NCBI GenBank assembly: GCA_024398075.1
Contig: JAKSJM010000014.1
Span: 1 to 52,754 of the forward strand
DNA: 52,754 nt
Direction: 5' to 3'
DNA from: Bacteroidales bacterium
GTDB taxonomy: Bacteria > Bacteroidota > Bacteroidia > Bacteroidales > UBA932
A program made the position numbers and the translations under genes. Positions 1-9,006 of this stretch are shown one piece after another (positions within the stretch are counted from its first letter, which is position 1; every line of letters begins with the position of its first letter). Under the pieces are notes generated by a model that was not told where the DNA came from, searched no databases, and saw only the letters and a list, made by a program, of their open reading frames with translations.

Positions 1-46
1 AGAGATATTTCAGTGGAAAGAAGAACCAAATCTTGCGAGGAATCCG

Positions 47-54
47 TATATTTG
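47..54 (+). promoter_or_regulatory. -7 promoter box for the CocE-type hydrolase
   Basis: TATATTTG matches the Bacteroidetes -7 consensus TAnnTTTG and ends only 4 nt before the ATG at 59, so transcription would start at or next to the start codon. No TTTG lies 19 nt upstream. Bases 1-46 show nothing else recognisable. Confidence 0.5.
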
Positions 55-58
55 AGGT

Positions 59-1894
59 ATGAAAAGAGTCATAGTTGTCGTATTTAGTTTGCTTGTCGCT
101 ATATCAGCGCTGGCATTTGATTATAAAAAGACAGAAGCGATGATTCCTATGCGGGATGGAGCTCGTCTTTATACTGCTATTTATGAGCCCATTGGTATAG
201 GTTATCGTCCTGTAATCATGAGACGTACGCCTTATGGTTGCAAACCATATGGCGCTGAGTTTACAGATAACCTTCAGACTGACATGAAGTACTTTGTTCA
301 GCATGGTTATATTGTGGTCTATCAGGATGTAAGAGGCAAATATGAAAGCGAAGGCCATTTTGTCCAGGTAAGACCATATAATATCAGAGCTATTCATGGA
401 CCAGCATCAGAATCTTCAGAAATAGATGAAGCTACTGATGTCTACGACACCATAGAATGGCTGATTCATAATGTTAATACAAATGGAAATGTCGGAATCA
501 CAGGCGTTTCCTATCCTGGGTTCTATGCTGCTATGGGAGCGCTCTCCAATCATCCTGCGCTTAAGGCTGCATCTCCTCAAGCTCCTGTAAATGACTGGTT
601 CATTGGTGATGATTTCAAGAGAACTGGTGTCCTTATGCTTTATGATGTGCATAAGTCTCTTGGTAGGAACTTCAGCATTGATCGTGAAGCGAATCTGAAA
701 GATCCTTGGGTGTCAAAGTATGATGTTGAAGATCCATACAAGTATCTTCTTGGACTTGGAAGTACCTCGGCAGCCATAGAGGATATCGCTGATGAGAAAA
801 CATTGAGAGAGAAGTTTAATTTCTGGGACGCACTCATTGACCATCCAGATTATGATGACTATTGGGACAATGTTTGTCCGACCAAGCATTATGTAGACAT
901 CAAGCCTGCAGTAATGGTAGTCGGCGGCTCGTACGATGGTGAAGATTGTTACGGTGCAGTGAAAACTTACGAGGCCATCAAGAAGCAGTCACCGAAGACT
1001 CCTTTATATTTCGTGTATGGACCTTGGCCACATGGGTATTGGCACCGCACATCTTATGAAAGCTGGTCGCAGACATCTTTCGGTCCAGGTTCCGCTGAGT
1101 GGTTTATGAAAGAAGTCGAGTTCCCATTCTTCGATTACTATTTGGATCCTTCGAACACGAAAAATAAGGTCCCTTCAGTGACTTTGGTGCCTTCGTTCTG
1201 GGACAATGGGAGTGTGTGGAAATCTTATCAATCTGAGGAAATTCCTGATACTGAGATGGTTAAGTATTATCTTCATGCGGATGGTACTACTTCAACCATA
1301 AAGCCTAGTGAACGCCGATCTTTTCATGAATATGTCTCTGATCCGGAGAATCCTGTGCCATACATGCCAGTGGAATTGATGGGTGGTAAGAAACTGTATG
1401 TTATTCAGGGACAGGAGTTTGTGACAGGAAGAAATGATGTTTGCAGTTTCATTGCTATGGAAGCCAGTGACACCATGAGAATCTGCGGACCACTTCGTGC
1501 GCATCTGTGCTTTAAGACAGATGCTGCTGACCTTGATTTCGTTGCGAAGTTGATTGATGTTAACGAAAGGGGAGAACAGATGATGATAAGGGGCGAAATC
1601 TTCAGGGCACGATACAGATATGGTTATGATAAGCATGTTTTCCTTAGACCTGGAAAAATGGAAATCGTAGATTTCGAGATGCAGATGGTTGACCATCTCG
1701 TACTCCCTGGTCATAAGCTGCTTATCCAGATTCAGAACAGTTGGTTCCCTGTGGCTGAGCTTAATCCACAGACAGCTGTGGACAATGTAGCAAGAGCAGT
1801 CAAGGCTGATTATTGTCCTGCTAGTATTAAACTCTATCACGATAGGAAGAATCCGTCATATCTTTTACTACCTGTCGTCAAGAATTGGAAATAA
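59..1894 (+). CDS. CocE/NonD-type (peptidase S15-like) secreted hydrolase
   Basis: This 611-aa exported alpha/beta hydrolase belongs to the X-Pro dipeptidyl-peptidase/cocaine esterase/glutaryl-7-ACA acylase superfamily, whose members cut ester, amide or Xaa-Pro bonds. Residues 1-20 form a signal peptide. The nucleophile elbow is GVSYPG, with Ser151; the likely Asp293 lies in GGSYDGED and the likely His325 in GPWPHGYWH. The C-terminal roughly 200 residues have the beta-rich jelly-roll character of the family. Length is normal. The start is the only Met before the signal peptide and follows a -7 promoter box by 4 nt. A BamA-like outer membrane protein and two rhamnosidases follow. The family is clear, but the substrate cannot be told from sequence. 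Confidence 0.85.
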   Translation: MKRVIVVVFSLLVAISALAFDYKKTEAMIPMRDGARLYTAIYEPIGIGYRPVIMRRTPYGCKPYGAEFTDNLQTDMKYFVQHGYIVVYQDVRGKYESEGHFVQVRPYNIRAIHGPASESSEIDEATDVYDTIEWLIHNVNTNGNVGITGVSYPGFYAAMGALSNHPALKAASPQAPVNDWFIGDDFKRTGVLMLYDVHKSLGRNFSIDREANLKDPWVSKYDVEDPYKYLLGLGSTSAAIEDIADEKTLREKFNFWDALIDHPDYDDYWDNVCPTKHYVDIKPAVMVVGGSYDGEDCYGAVKTYEAIKKQSPKTPLYFVYGPWPHGYWHRTSYESWSQTSFGPGSAEWFMKEVEFPFFDYYLDPSNTKNKVPSVTLVPSFWDNGSVWKSYQSEEIPDTEMVKYYLHADGTTSTIKPSERRSFHEYVSDPENPVPYMPVELMGGKKLYVIQGQEFVTGRNDVCSFIAMEASDTMRICGPLRAHLCFKTDAADLDFVAKLIDVNERGEQMMIRGEIFRARYRYGYDKHVFLRPGKMEIVDFEMQMVDHLVLPGHKLLIQIQNSWFPVAELNPQTAVDNVARAVKADYCPASIKLYHDRKNPSYLLLPVVKNWK

Positions 1895-1900
1895 ATTGTT

Positions 1901-1908
1901 TATATTTG
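1901..1908 (+). promoter_or_regulatory. -7 promoter box for the outer membrane protein
   Basis: TATATTTG lies 29 nt before the ATG at 1938. No clear -33 TTTG is seen at the standard distance, so this rests on the -7 box alone. Confidence 0.4.
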
Positions 1909-1937
1909 TCACATAATAAAACCAAATAACCCTTTAG

Positions 1938-3275
1938 ATGAGAAAGTTTATCATCATTACAGCTGCATTGTTCGCAGCAATTCCTTCTTTTGCTCAGAAG
2001 GAACAGATTACTAAGACCGGCCTTAATTTTGGACCTCTTCCTGCTATCGCATACGATGCAGACAAGGGCTTCCAGTATGGAGCTATTCTTCAGATCTTTA
2101 ACTACGGAGATGGTCATAATTATCCAAACTACGATAATAAGACTTACTTGGAGTATTCTCGATTCACAAAAGGTTCTCAGCTCATCCAGATTCAGTACGA
2201 TGACAGAGAGCTCATTCCTGGTATCAGATGGAGCTCAGCCTTGAGAATCAACCTTGACAAGGCTTTTGATTTCTATGGATTCAATGGCTATCAGACAAAT
2301 TATGATTGTGCCAGAGTCACTTCAAAGGAAGGCTTTGGTTTCAAACCTTTTTATAGAATGAAGAAGAACGAGTATTCGTTCAAGTCTGATTTCCTCGGTA
2401 CCATCAATCCTAACCTCAAGTGGGAGGCAGGTATCTTCGCAAGATATAACCAGATCGGAGATATTGATTACGAGAGCATTAATAAGGGAAAGGATGAGTC
2501 AGCCAAGTTCCCTACAACTGTTCCTACCCTTTACAGCATCTATGAGAAGCTCGGTATCATTTCCAAGGAGGAGGCAAATGGTGGTCTTTCTTCCGGAATC
2601 CGTCTCGGTATGGTGTACGATACCCGCGACAAGGAAGGTGCTCCTACACAAGGCATTTGGGCAGAGGGACATATCTCTGCGGCATTGCCATATATTTCCA
2701 AGATTCCTTTCTACCGTTACTCATTCACATGGAGACAGTATTTCCCTATAGTAAGTCATGACATACTTACTTTTGCATATAGACTGAACTATGAGGGCAA
2801 TTTCGGAAAGAATGCTCCTTTCTATGCACTTCCTTTCATGACCGCAATGGGTGAAAAGGATGATGCTGACGGAATGGGTGGATACAGAACTACCAGAGGT
2901 ATCATGCGTACTAGGGTTGTCGGTCTGGATATGGCGGCTTATACAGCAGAACTTCGCTGGAGACCAGTTCAGTTCACTGCTTTCAACCAGAACCTTGCCA
3001 TTGGCCTTAGCGCTTTCAGTGATGGATGTATGGTCACCAGAGGCAGGGATATCAAGGCCCTTGAGCTTCTGGCTGCGGCTCCGGTAAAGGTTTATGGCCA
3101 GGAGAAGGATAGCCTCCATGCTACTGTGGGCTCTGGACTTCGCCTCATCATGAATGAAAACTTCATCGTGGCCTTTGAGTATGGTACGCCTATCACTCAC
3201 TTCATGAAGAACAGTCCTCTCTACAACCAGGATGGTACTGGAGCATTCTACATCAACCTTGGTTATACATTCTAG
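1938..3275 (+). CDS. BamA/D15-type outer membrane beta-barrel protein
   Basis: A 445-aa predicted outer membrane protein with a signal peptide ending near FAQ (residues 18-20). Most of the chain is alternating aromatic and polar residues, as in barrel strands. It ends in GYTF, an aromatic C-terminus expected of a BAM-assembled barrel. Segments such as LGMVYDTRDKEGAPTQG and YTAELRWRP resemble the bacterial surface antigen (D15/Omp85) barrel family. No POTRA repeats are evident, so it is a short barrel-only member rather than BamA itself. The stop codon is one base before the next gene, implying co-transcription with the rhamnosidase. The role may be transport, assembly or surface anchoring; this cannot be decided here. 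Confidence 0.7.
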   Translation: MRKFIIITAALFAAIPSFAQKEQITKTGLNFGPLPAIAYDADKGFQYGAILQIFNYGDGHNYPNYDNKTYLEYSRFTKGSQLIQIQYDDRELIPGIRWSSALRINLDKAFDFYGFNGYQTNYDCARVTSKEGFGFKPFYRMKKNEYSFKSDFLGTINPNLKWEAGIFARYNQIGDIDYESINKGKDESAKFPTTVPTLYSIYEKLGIISKEEANGGLSSGIRLGMVYDTRDKEGAPTQGIWAEGHISAALPYISKIPFYRYSFTWRQYFPIVSHDILTFAYRLNYEGNFGKNAPFYALPFMTAMGEKDDADGMGGYRTTRGIMRTRVVGLDMAAYTAELRWRPVQFTAFNQNLAIGLSAFSDGCMVTRGRDIKALELLAAAPVKVYGQEKDSLHATVGSGLRLIMNENFIVAFEYGTPITHFMKNSPLYNQDGTGAFYINLGYTF

Positions 3276-3276
3276 A

Positions 3277-5508
3277 ATGAATCTATCAAGAATACACTTT
3301 ATTGCAGCTGTCGCCTTATTCGCGACGGCTGCGTTCTCTTTAAAGGCGGGCGAGCCTCGTTGGATCACAGCAGAGGATGCTGCTGCTGGGCAGGAAAACA
3401 CATGGATCGCGTTCAGCCGCAGTTTTGCACTTGACAATGTCCCTGCTGATGTCAATGCCCAGATAGCCGTGGACAGCAAATATTGGCTTTGGGTCAATGG
3501 TGAGTGCGTGGTCTTCGAAGGTGGACTAAAGAGAGGTCCAAATCCGCAAGATACATACTTCGATGTCGTAGATATCGCTCCTTACCTCGTGAAGGGTGAT
3601 AACATTGTCAGTGTCCTTGTGGACTACTTCGGAAAGCAGGGATTCTCGCACCACGACAGTGGAATGGCAGGTCTTTATTTCAATGCTCCCGAAATCCATC
3701 TTTCCTCAGACAAGGAATGGCTGGCAAAGGTACACCCGGCATTTGGTACATGTGGAGATCCAAAACCAAATTATAGGCTCCCAGAGTCAAATATAAGATT
3801 TGACGCAAGAAAGCAGCTCACAAACTGGGAGAAGGGAGAAGTAAAAGATTTCCATAATGCGGTGGAAATATCTGAGAATCACTGGGGAAAACTTCACGAA
3901 AGACCTATTCCCCAGTGGAAGGACTATGGTATCAAGGAAGCCACTTTTACTGTGCGACATGGCGCGCAGCGAGATACTGTGGTAGCAGTTCTGCCATACA
4001 ATATGCAGATGACGCCTATCATCGAGCTTACTGCCAATGATGGAACAGTCATCAATATTGATACAGATCATACCTTCCACGGGGCCACATGGAATGTACG
4101 TGCAGAGTATATTTGTTGTGAAGGTTCACAGTCCTATGAATCACTTGGATGGATGAATGGCCAGCAGATTTGGGTGTCTTATCCTAAGGGTTCTGTAGAT
4201 GTGCATTCAGTTAAATATCGTGAAACTGGATATGACACTGAGTTTTCAGGGTCATTTTCATGTGACGAGGAGTTTTACAACCTTTTCTGGAAAAAGGGAT
4301 TGCGTACTCTCTATGTAAATATGAGAGACACTTTCTTTGATTGTCCAGACCGCGAGCGCGCCCAGTGGTGGGGCGATGCGGTCGTACTGTCGGGGGAGGC
4401 ATTCTACACTCTTTCTCCAAGCGCTCATGCCCTTGCACGCAAGGCTATTCACGAGCTGTGCGACTGGCGCCGTGCTGATGGCACCATCCATTCGCCTATC
4501 CCTGCAGGAAACTATGACAAGGAACTTCCTGGCCAGATGCTTGCTTCTGTGGGCCTCTATGGCTTCTGGAATTACTATATGAACACCGGTGACATAGAGA
4601 CTCTAAAGCATTGTTATCCGGTAGTAAAAGAGTACTTGAAGCATTATACCTTGGATGAAACAGGACTTACTGCATACCGTAAGGGAGATTGGGCCTGGGG
4701 AGACTGGGGCAAGGAGAAGGACATGCGCCTTATCTATGCCGGCTGGCATCATATCGCCCTTCAGAGTGCTGCCCGTATGGCCAATGCTCTAGGTTTTGAA
4801 AGTGAAGCATCTGAGTACGAAGCCATTATGCGTAAAGTGGCCGCTGGTTATAACGCATGCTGGAATGGCACTGCTTATCGCCATCCAGACTATGCGGGGC
4901 AGACTGATGATCGCGTCCAGGCGCTCGCTGTGCTCGCTGGCATCGCAGGCTCAGACAAGTATCCACAGATCCTAGAGACCTTGAAGACATCAGAACATGC
5001 AAGCCCATACATGGAGAAGTACGTGACTGAGTGCTTGTTCCGCATGGGAGAAGGGGAGTATGCGATGGAACGCAATAGGAAGCGCTTTGATCAAATGATC
5101 AATGATACCTATCACACCACTCTCTTCGAGGGCTGGGAACTGAATAGCGCTGAGTTTGGAGGCGGCACAGCAAACCATGCCTGGAGTGCTGGAACCATCG
5201 CTGTAATTGCCAAGGAACTCTGTGGCATTTATCCTACCAAGCCAGGTTATGAGACGTTCAGGATAGCCCCTACGCCAGTCAGATTCAAGCAGTATCACAT
5301 CAGCGTGCCTACAGTCAAAGGTCTTATCAGTTCTGACTGGGATGCGACGGGCAAGAAAACTATCTGGACTATCACTGTTCCTGATGGAACGGAAGCCGAA
5401 ATCATTGTCCCTACTACGCACAAGGTAAAAGTAAACGGCCACAGACTCAAGTCTGCAGCCGCTAGCTCTGTGGTGCTTTCAGGTGGCACCTATACCTTCA
5501 AGTTCTAG
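3277..5508 (+). CDS. GH78-type alpha-L-rhamnosidase, secreted
   Basis: Predicted exo-acting alpha-L-rhamnosidase of 743 aa, releasing terminal rhamnose from plant or bacterial glycans. A signal peptide covers about residues 1-23, followed by N-terminal beta-sandwich modules (WLWVNGE near the start is typical). The (alpha/alpha)6 catalytic barrel holds DCPDRERAQWWGDA, which matches the GH78 region bearing the general acid, and later FEGWE and NHAWSAG, matching the second catalytic region. An in-frame upstream start at 3232 would lie inside the preceding gene; ATG 3277 directly follows that gene's stop and begins a signal peptide, so it was chosen. The 3' end overlaps the opposite-strand paralogue by 4 nt. 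Confidence 0.85.
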   Translation: MNLSRIHFIAAVALFATAAFSLKAGEPRWITAEDAAAGQENTWIAFSRSFALDNVPADVNAQIAVDSKYWLWVNGECVVFEGGLKRGPNPQDTYFDVVDIAPYLVKGDNIVSVLVDYFGKQGFSHHDSGMAGLYFNAPEIHLSSDKEWLAKVHPAFGTCGDPKPNYRLPESNIRFDARKQLTNWEKGEVKDFHNAVEISENHWGKLHERPIPQWKDYGIKEATFTVRHGAQRDTVVAVLPYNMQMTPIIELTANDGTVINIDTDHTFHGATWNVRAEYICCEGSQSYESLGWMNGQQIWVSYPKGSVDVHSVKYRETGYDTEFSGSFSCDEEFYNLFWKKGLRTLYVNMRDTFFDCPDRERAQWWGDAVVLSGEAFYTLSPSAHALARKAIHELCDWRRADGTIHSPIPAGNYDKELPGQMLASVGLYGFWNYYMNTGDIETLKHCYPVVKEYLKHYTLDETGLTAYRKGDWAWGDWGKEKDMRLIYAGWHHIALQSAARMANALGFESEASEYEAIMRKVAAGYNACWNGTAYRHPDYAGQTDDRVQALAVLAGIAGSDKYPQILETLKTSEHASPYMEKYVTECLFRMGEGEYAMERNRKRFDQMINDTYHTTLFEGWELNSAEFGGGTANHAWSAGTIAVIAKELCGIYPTKPGYETFRIAPTPVRFKQYHISVPTVKGLISSDWDATGKKTIWTITVPDGTEAEIIVPTTHKVKVNGHRLKSAAASSVVLSGGTYTFKF

Positions 5509-7289
5509 TGAACTATCTCCACTTCCTTAGGGCCACTACCCTCGTAGTGTAGAGCTCCGTCAGGTCTCTTGTAGCACTTCACATATACATTTCCATATGG
5601 GGTCGGGTATATTGCCTCGACCCTATTTAGATTTGCACCCAGGCGTGGACGTATCTGGATCTTCTTGCATCCAGGCTCCACTACGGTGATGCCGACGACG
5701 CATTCAGTCAAATACGCGGTAGGACCGCTTGCCCAGCCATGACACAGGCTTCTGCGATAGCCCTTGTAGCAATAGTCGCCGAAGTCGCCGTGTGGGTCTT
5801 TCTTGCCGGCTACAGGCATCTCGTCGATGCGGAATGAGTTCTTTGACATCTCTGGGTCATATTCTTCCCAGAATGTAGTGGCACCGAGGTCATACATGCC
5901 TCCCCAGAACTCCTTCATCATTATGTTTGCAGTATCAGTGTCCCTCGCAAGTGCGAGTGCCTTGAGCATGTAGTATCCAAAGAATGTAGAGAAACCCTTG
6001 ACTCCGTCCTTCTTGATGATCTCTGCAGCCTTCTCTGGTGCCATCATGCCTGCGAGTGACATGAGCGCAGCCGCTTGCTTGAGACCCTTAGGGTCGAGAA
6101 TCTTCTTTCTGATGCGCTTGTCGACTTCATTGCACTTCACCTCATATTCCAATGCGTTCTCGAAACCCTCCTGCGCAGCGTACTTGCAGATGTTTGCTGC
6201 TGCATTCATTGAGAGCGCGATGAGAGCACGGAAGCCTGCCTCTACGCCTGCTGTGTTTGGTGAAGACGGCCAGTCGAGGAAGCGGCTGCCTAGAGTTTCT
6301 ACTCCATTTGCATCCACTCTTGAGCTGACAAGGTCAATGACTCCGCACATGTATCCCCAATGTGATTTCAGGAAGTCAACGTTTCCTGAATACATGAAGA
6401 GGTCATTCTGGATGATGAGATACCACAGTGAATATGCAGGCATGCCGTTAAGCCATGCAGGAATAGGATACATCCAGCAAGCATAGTCAAGACTATTCCT
6501 GACGATGTCTTGGTCTCCGAATACAGTGTGGATGGTAGCCACCTCAGGATGCATGTCACCTACCCATACGAGGCGGTCGCGCTTGATGCCATCCCAGAGG
6601 AATTCCTGCATATTAAGATGAACTGTGTATGCTCCGGTATCCCAAATCCTACTTAGAAGAGGATCGCTGCACTTGAACGCTCCCTTGTACTCAATCTCTC
6701 TGAACTTGAAGGTGGCAAATGCATTCTTGATGTAGGTCTGTACGTCCTTTGTGATAAGGTCAATGCGCAAGAATCTGAATCCTGTGTCGCCAACCACGAT
6801 CCTTCCGTCTCTAGGCACAGTGAGTGTCATGTCTCTCATGGCGTGGTCGTTTGTCGCTGTGGCTCCCGCCTCATTGCCGACTAGTTCAGCACATGTCTCG
6901 GAGACGGATTCTCCGAACCTTAGTCTTACCACTGATGTCTCGAGCGGCTTGGATGATCCGAACACAAGTTCTATTCCTCCCTGGAGCTCCTTGCCATAGT
7001 CGAGTATGATCGAGGCTGTGTTCGCTCCCTGGGAAATCATACCACACATGCCGGCGTGGCCAAGCATTGACTGGGTGTTTCGATTTCTGAGAAGGTAGTC
7101 TACATTTGTAACGCCCTCATCGCTGGTCCATACCACCTTGGCTGGAACAACGAGTTCTGTCTTTATTTCCTCAGGTCTAAGCCTGCTTTCTTCCCCATAC
7201 CATTCTGGTGGGATAGACTGAGCCTGTGACGACATGGAAGACATGGCGATGCACAAAGCTGCTACTAGAATGAATTTCTTACTATACAT
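5505..7289 (-). CDS. GH78-related alpha-L-rhamnosidase-like protein, secreted
   Basis: A 594-aa exported glycosidase of the rhamnosidase superfamily, with a signal peptide ending near SSQAQ. The catalytic barrel contains LWDGIKRDRLVWVGDMHPE. This corresponds to the DCPxREr..WxGD motif of GH78 but has DGIKRDR in place of DCPxRER, as in a distinct Bacteroidetes rhamnosidase-related subgroup. It is shorter than the neighbour at 3277-5508 because it has fewer N-terminal sandwich domains. The two genes converge and overlap by 4 nt. A TATATTTG box lies 4 nt before the ATG. Substrate is uncertain; rhamnose release is inferred from the family only. Confidence 0.75.
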   Translation of the reverse strand: MYSKKFILVAALCIAMSSMSSQAQSIPPEWYGEESRLRPEEIKTELVVPAKVVWTSDEGVTNVDYLLRNRNTQSMLGHAGMCGMISQGANTASIILDYGKELQGGIELVFGSSKPLETSVVRLRFGESVSETCAELVGNEAGATATNDHAMRDMTLTVPRDGRIVVGDTGFRFLRIDLITKDVQTYIKNAFATFKFREIEYKGAFKCSDPLLSRIWDTGAYTVHLNMQEFLWDGIKRDRLVWVGDMHPEVATIHTVFGDQDIVRNSLDYACWMYPIPAWLNGMPAYSLWYLIIQNDLFMYSGNVDFLKSHWGYMCGVIDLVSSRVDANGVETLGSRFLDWPSSPNTAGVEAGFRALIALSMNAAANICKYAAQEGFENALEYEVKCNEVDKRIRKKILDPKGLKQAAALMSLAGMMAPEKAAEIIKKDGVKGFSTFFGYYMLKALALARDTDTANIMMKEFWGGMYDLGATTFWEEYDPEMSKNSFRIDEMPVAGKKDPHGDFGDYCYKGYRRSLCHGWASGPTAYLTECVVGITVVEPGCKKIQIRPRLGANLNRVEAIYPTPYGNVYVKCYKRPDGALHYEGSGPKEVEIVH

Positions 7290-7293
7290 ATTA

Positions 7294-7301
7294 CAAATAT
7301 A
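7294..7301 (-). promoter_or_regulatory. -7 promoter box for the minus-strand rhamnosidase-like gene
   Basis: On the minus strand TATATTTG ends 4 nt before the ATG at 7289, implying a leaderless or near-leaderless mRNA. No TTTG is found 19 nt upstream. Confidence 0.45.
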
Positions 7302-7361
7302 GAGTTTTTGGTCGTTAATTGGAGTAAAATTGATGTTTTTATAAAAATTTTATAGAAAAAG

Positions 7362-7392
7362 TTTGCAGATATGGAAAAAATGCCTACCTTTG
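7362..7392 (+). promoter_or_regulatory. Bacteroidetes-type promoter for tRNA-Glu
   Basis: TTTG (7362-7365), exactly 19 nt, then TACCTTTG (7385-7392). This is a full match to the sigma-ABfr type consensus, 20 nt before the mature tRNA 5' end. Confidence 0.85.
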
Positions 7393-7412
7393 TAAAACCA
7401 AATCGGAAACAC

Positions 7413-7487
7413 GCTGGGTTCGTATAACGGTTAGTACTCGAGATTCTCAATCTCGCAATAGGAGTTCGATTCTCCTACCCAGTACCA
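7413..7487 (+). tRNA. tRNA-Glu (CTC anticodon)
   Basis: The full cloverleaf can be drawn. The acceptor 7413-7419 pairs with 7477-7483 (first pair G-U). The D stem is 7422-7424/7435-7437. The anticodon stem is 7439-7443/7451-7455 with loop TTCTCAA and anticodon CTC at 7446-7448. The T arm is 7460-7476 with TTCGATT. The discriminator is A7484 and CCA is encoded at 7485-7487. CTC reads the Glu codon GAG. A rho-independent terminator follows directly. Confidence 0.93.
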
Positions 7488-7489
7488 AG

Positions 7490-7519
7490 GAGCTGATCAA
7501 ATGATCAGCTCTTTTTTTT
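7490..7519 (+). terminator. Rho-independent terminator after tRNA-Glu
   Basis: GAGCTGATC and GATCAGCTC form a 9-bp stem with a 4-nt loop, followed by eight T residues. Confidence 0.9.
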
Positions 7520-7529
7520 GTGTCTACTT

Positions 7530-7560
7530 TTTCCCATCTGCTCAGGAATTGCTATCTTTG
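7530..7560 (+). promoter_or_regulatory. Probable promoter for the phosphosugar mutase gene
   Basis: TATCTTTG (7553-7560) has a TTTC 19 nt upstream (7530-7533), one mismatch from the -33 consensus. The leader would be about 22 nt. Confidence 0.5.
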
Positions 7561-7587
7561 GAAGTTATTTGGAAATACACATCAATA

Positions 7588-9006
7588 ATGACACTGATAA
7601 AATCTATTTCAGGAATTCGCGGAACAATCGGCGGTCCAGCAGGGGAGGGCCTTACTCCCATTGATATCGTTAAGTTTACTTATGCATATTCGCAGTGCCT
7701 CAAGGTAAGAAAACCTCAGCCATTTGGCGAGCGCTACAAGGTGGTGGTCGGAAAGGACGCGCGCCTTAGCGGTGCTATGGTCGAGCAGCTTGTATGCGGT
7801 ACGCTCATCGCTTGCGGCATCGATGTCGTCAAGGCAGGATTTGCGAGTACTCCTACTACTGAGATGGCTGTTACATTTGCGAAGGCTGATGGCGGTATCA
7901 TACTTACAGCTTCACACAATCCACGCCAGTGGAATGCCCTTAAGCTCCTGAACGAGAGAGGTGAGTTCCTCACTGCTCTTGAGGGACAGGCTATTCTCGA
8001 TCTAGCAGAGAGTGGCGACTTTGACTTCGCTCCGGTAGACGAGCTCGGCCACATCGAGGAGCATGACTTCACAGACGAGCATCTCGATGCTGTCCTCGCT
8101 CTAGAGGCAGTAGACGTCGAGGCTGTGAAGAATGCGCATTTCAAGGTAGTCGTTGATTCCATCAACTCAGTCGGTGGCGTGATTATGCCAAGGCTCCTTG
8201 AGCGTCTCGGCGTCGAGTGTATCTCTCTCTTCGGAGAGCCTACAGGAGACTTCCAGCATAATCCAGAGCCACTTCCTCAGAATCTTGTCACCCTTTCAGA
8301 GACTGTAGTGAAAGAGCATGCGGATCTCGGTATAAGCGTCGATCCTGATGTGGATCGTCTGGCATTCATCTGCGAGGACGGTAAACCATTCGTCGAGGAG
8401 TACACGCTCGTCAGCGTCGCTGACTATCTTCTTGAACTTGAGGAGGCCAAGGGGCATACAGGCATGACGACAGTGTCTAACCTTTCAAGTACCCGCGCTC
8501 TTCGCGATGTTACCGAAAAGCATGGTGGCGTATATCATGCTGCAGCAGTTGGTGAGGTGAATGTAACCACGAAGATGCATGAGGTGGGTGCGCTGATCGG
8601 TGGTGAGGGCAATGGAGGAGTAATCTATCCTTCCATCCATTGTGGCCGTGATGCCATGGTAGGCACCGCACTTTTCCTCTCGAATCTCGCGCATAAGGGC
8701 ATGAAGGTTACAGAACTCAAGGCTACCTACCCTCAGTATGCTATCGCCAAGAATCGAATTGATCTTAGTGACAAGGCTCTTATCGACAAGATCCTGGAGG
8801 AGATGAAGAAGGTCTTCGCTGATGAGAATATCAATGATATCGATGGCGTGAAGATATCCTTCGAGGCCGAGCGCAAGTGGGTTCACCTTCGTAAGTCAAA
8901 CACTGAGCCTATCATCCGCATCTACTCGGAAGCTCCTACTATGGAGGCTGCTGAGGAACTTGCCCAGAAGGTCATAGGCATTGCACATAAAATCATAGGA
9001 GAGTAA
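7588..9006 (+). CDS. glmM: Phosphoglucosamine mutase / phosphomannomutase family enzyme
   Basis: A 472-aa cytoplasmic alpha-D-phosphohexomutase, probably interconverting glucosamine-6-P and glucosamine-1-P for UDP-GlcNAc and peptidoglycan synthesis. All four signature sites are visible. The phosphoserine loop is TASHNP (Ser109). The Mg-binding loop is DPDVDR. The sugar-binding loop is GEGNGG. The C-terminal phosphate-binding loop is RKSNTEPIIRI. An upstream in-frame start at 7501 falls inside the tRNA terminator; ATG 7588 gives the normal MTLIKSISGIRGT start. The stop overlaps the next gene's ATG (TAATG), so the NamZ-like gene is translationally coupled. Phosphomannomutase activity is the main alternative. 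Confidence 0.85.
   Translation: MTLIKSISGIRGTIGGPAGEGLTPIDIVKFTYAYSQCLKVRKPQPFGERYKVVVGKDARLSGAMVEQLVCGTLIACGIDVVKAGFASTPTTEMAVTFAKADGGIILTASHNPRQWNALKLLNERGEFLTALEGQAILDLAESGDFDFAPVDELGHIEEHDFTDEHLDAVLALEAVDVEAVKNAHFKVVVDSINSVGGVIMPRLLERLGVECISLFGEPTGDFQHNPEPLPQNLVTLSETVVKEHADLGISVDPDVDRLAFICEDGKPFVEEYTLVSVADYLLELEEAKGHTGMTTVSNLSSTRALRDVTEKHGGVYHAAAVGEVNVTTKMHEVGALIGGEGNGGVIYPSIHCGRDAMVGTALFLSNLAHKGMKVTELKATYPQYAIAKNRIDLSDKALIDKILEEMKKVFADENINDIDGVKISFEAERKWVHLRKSNTEPIIRIYSEAPTMEAAEELAQKVIGIAHKIIGE

Noticed and set aside
2721-3497. 258-aa minus-strand open frame
   Set aside because: It lies antisense to the outer membrane protein and rhamnosidase genes, has a composition unlike any family, and has no promoter or recognisable motif.
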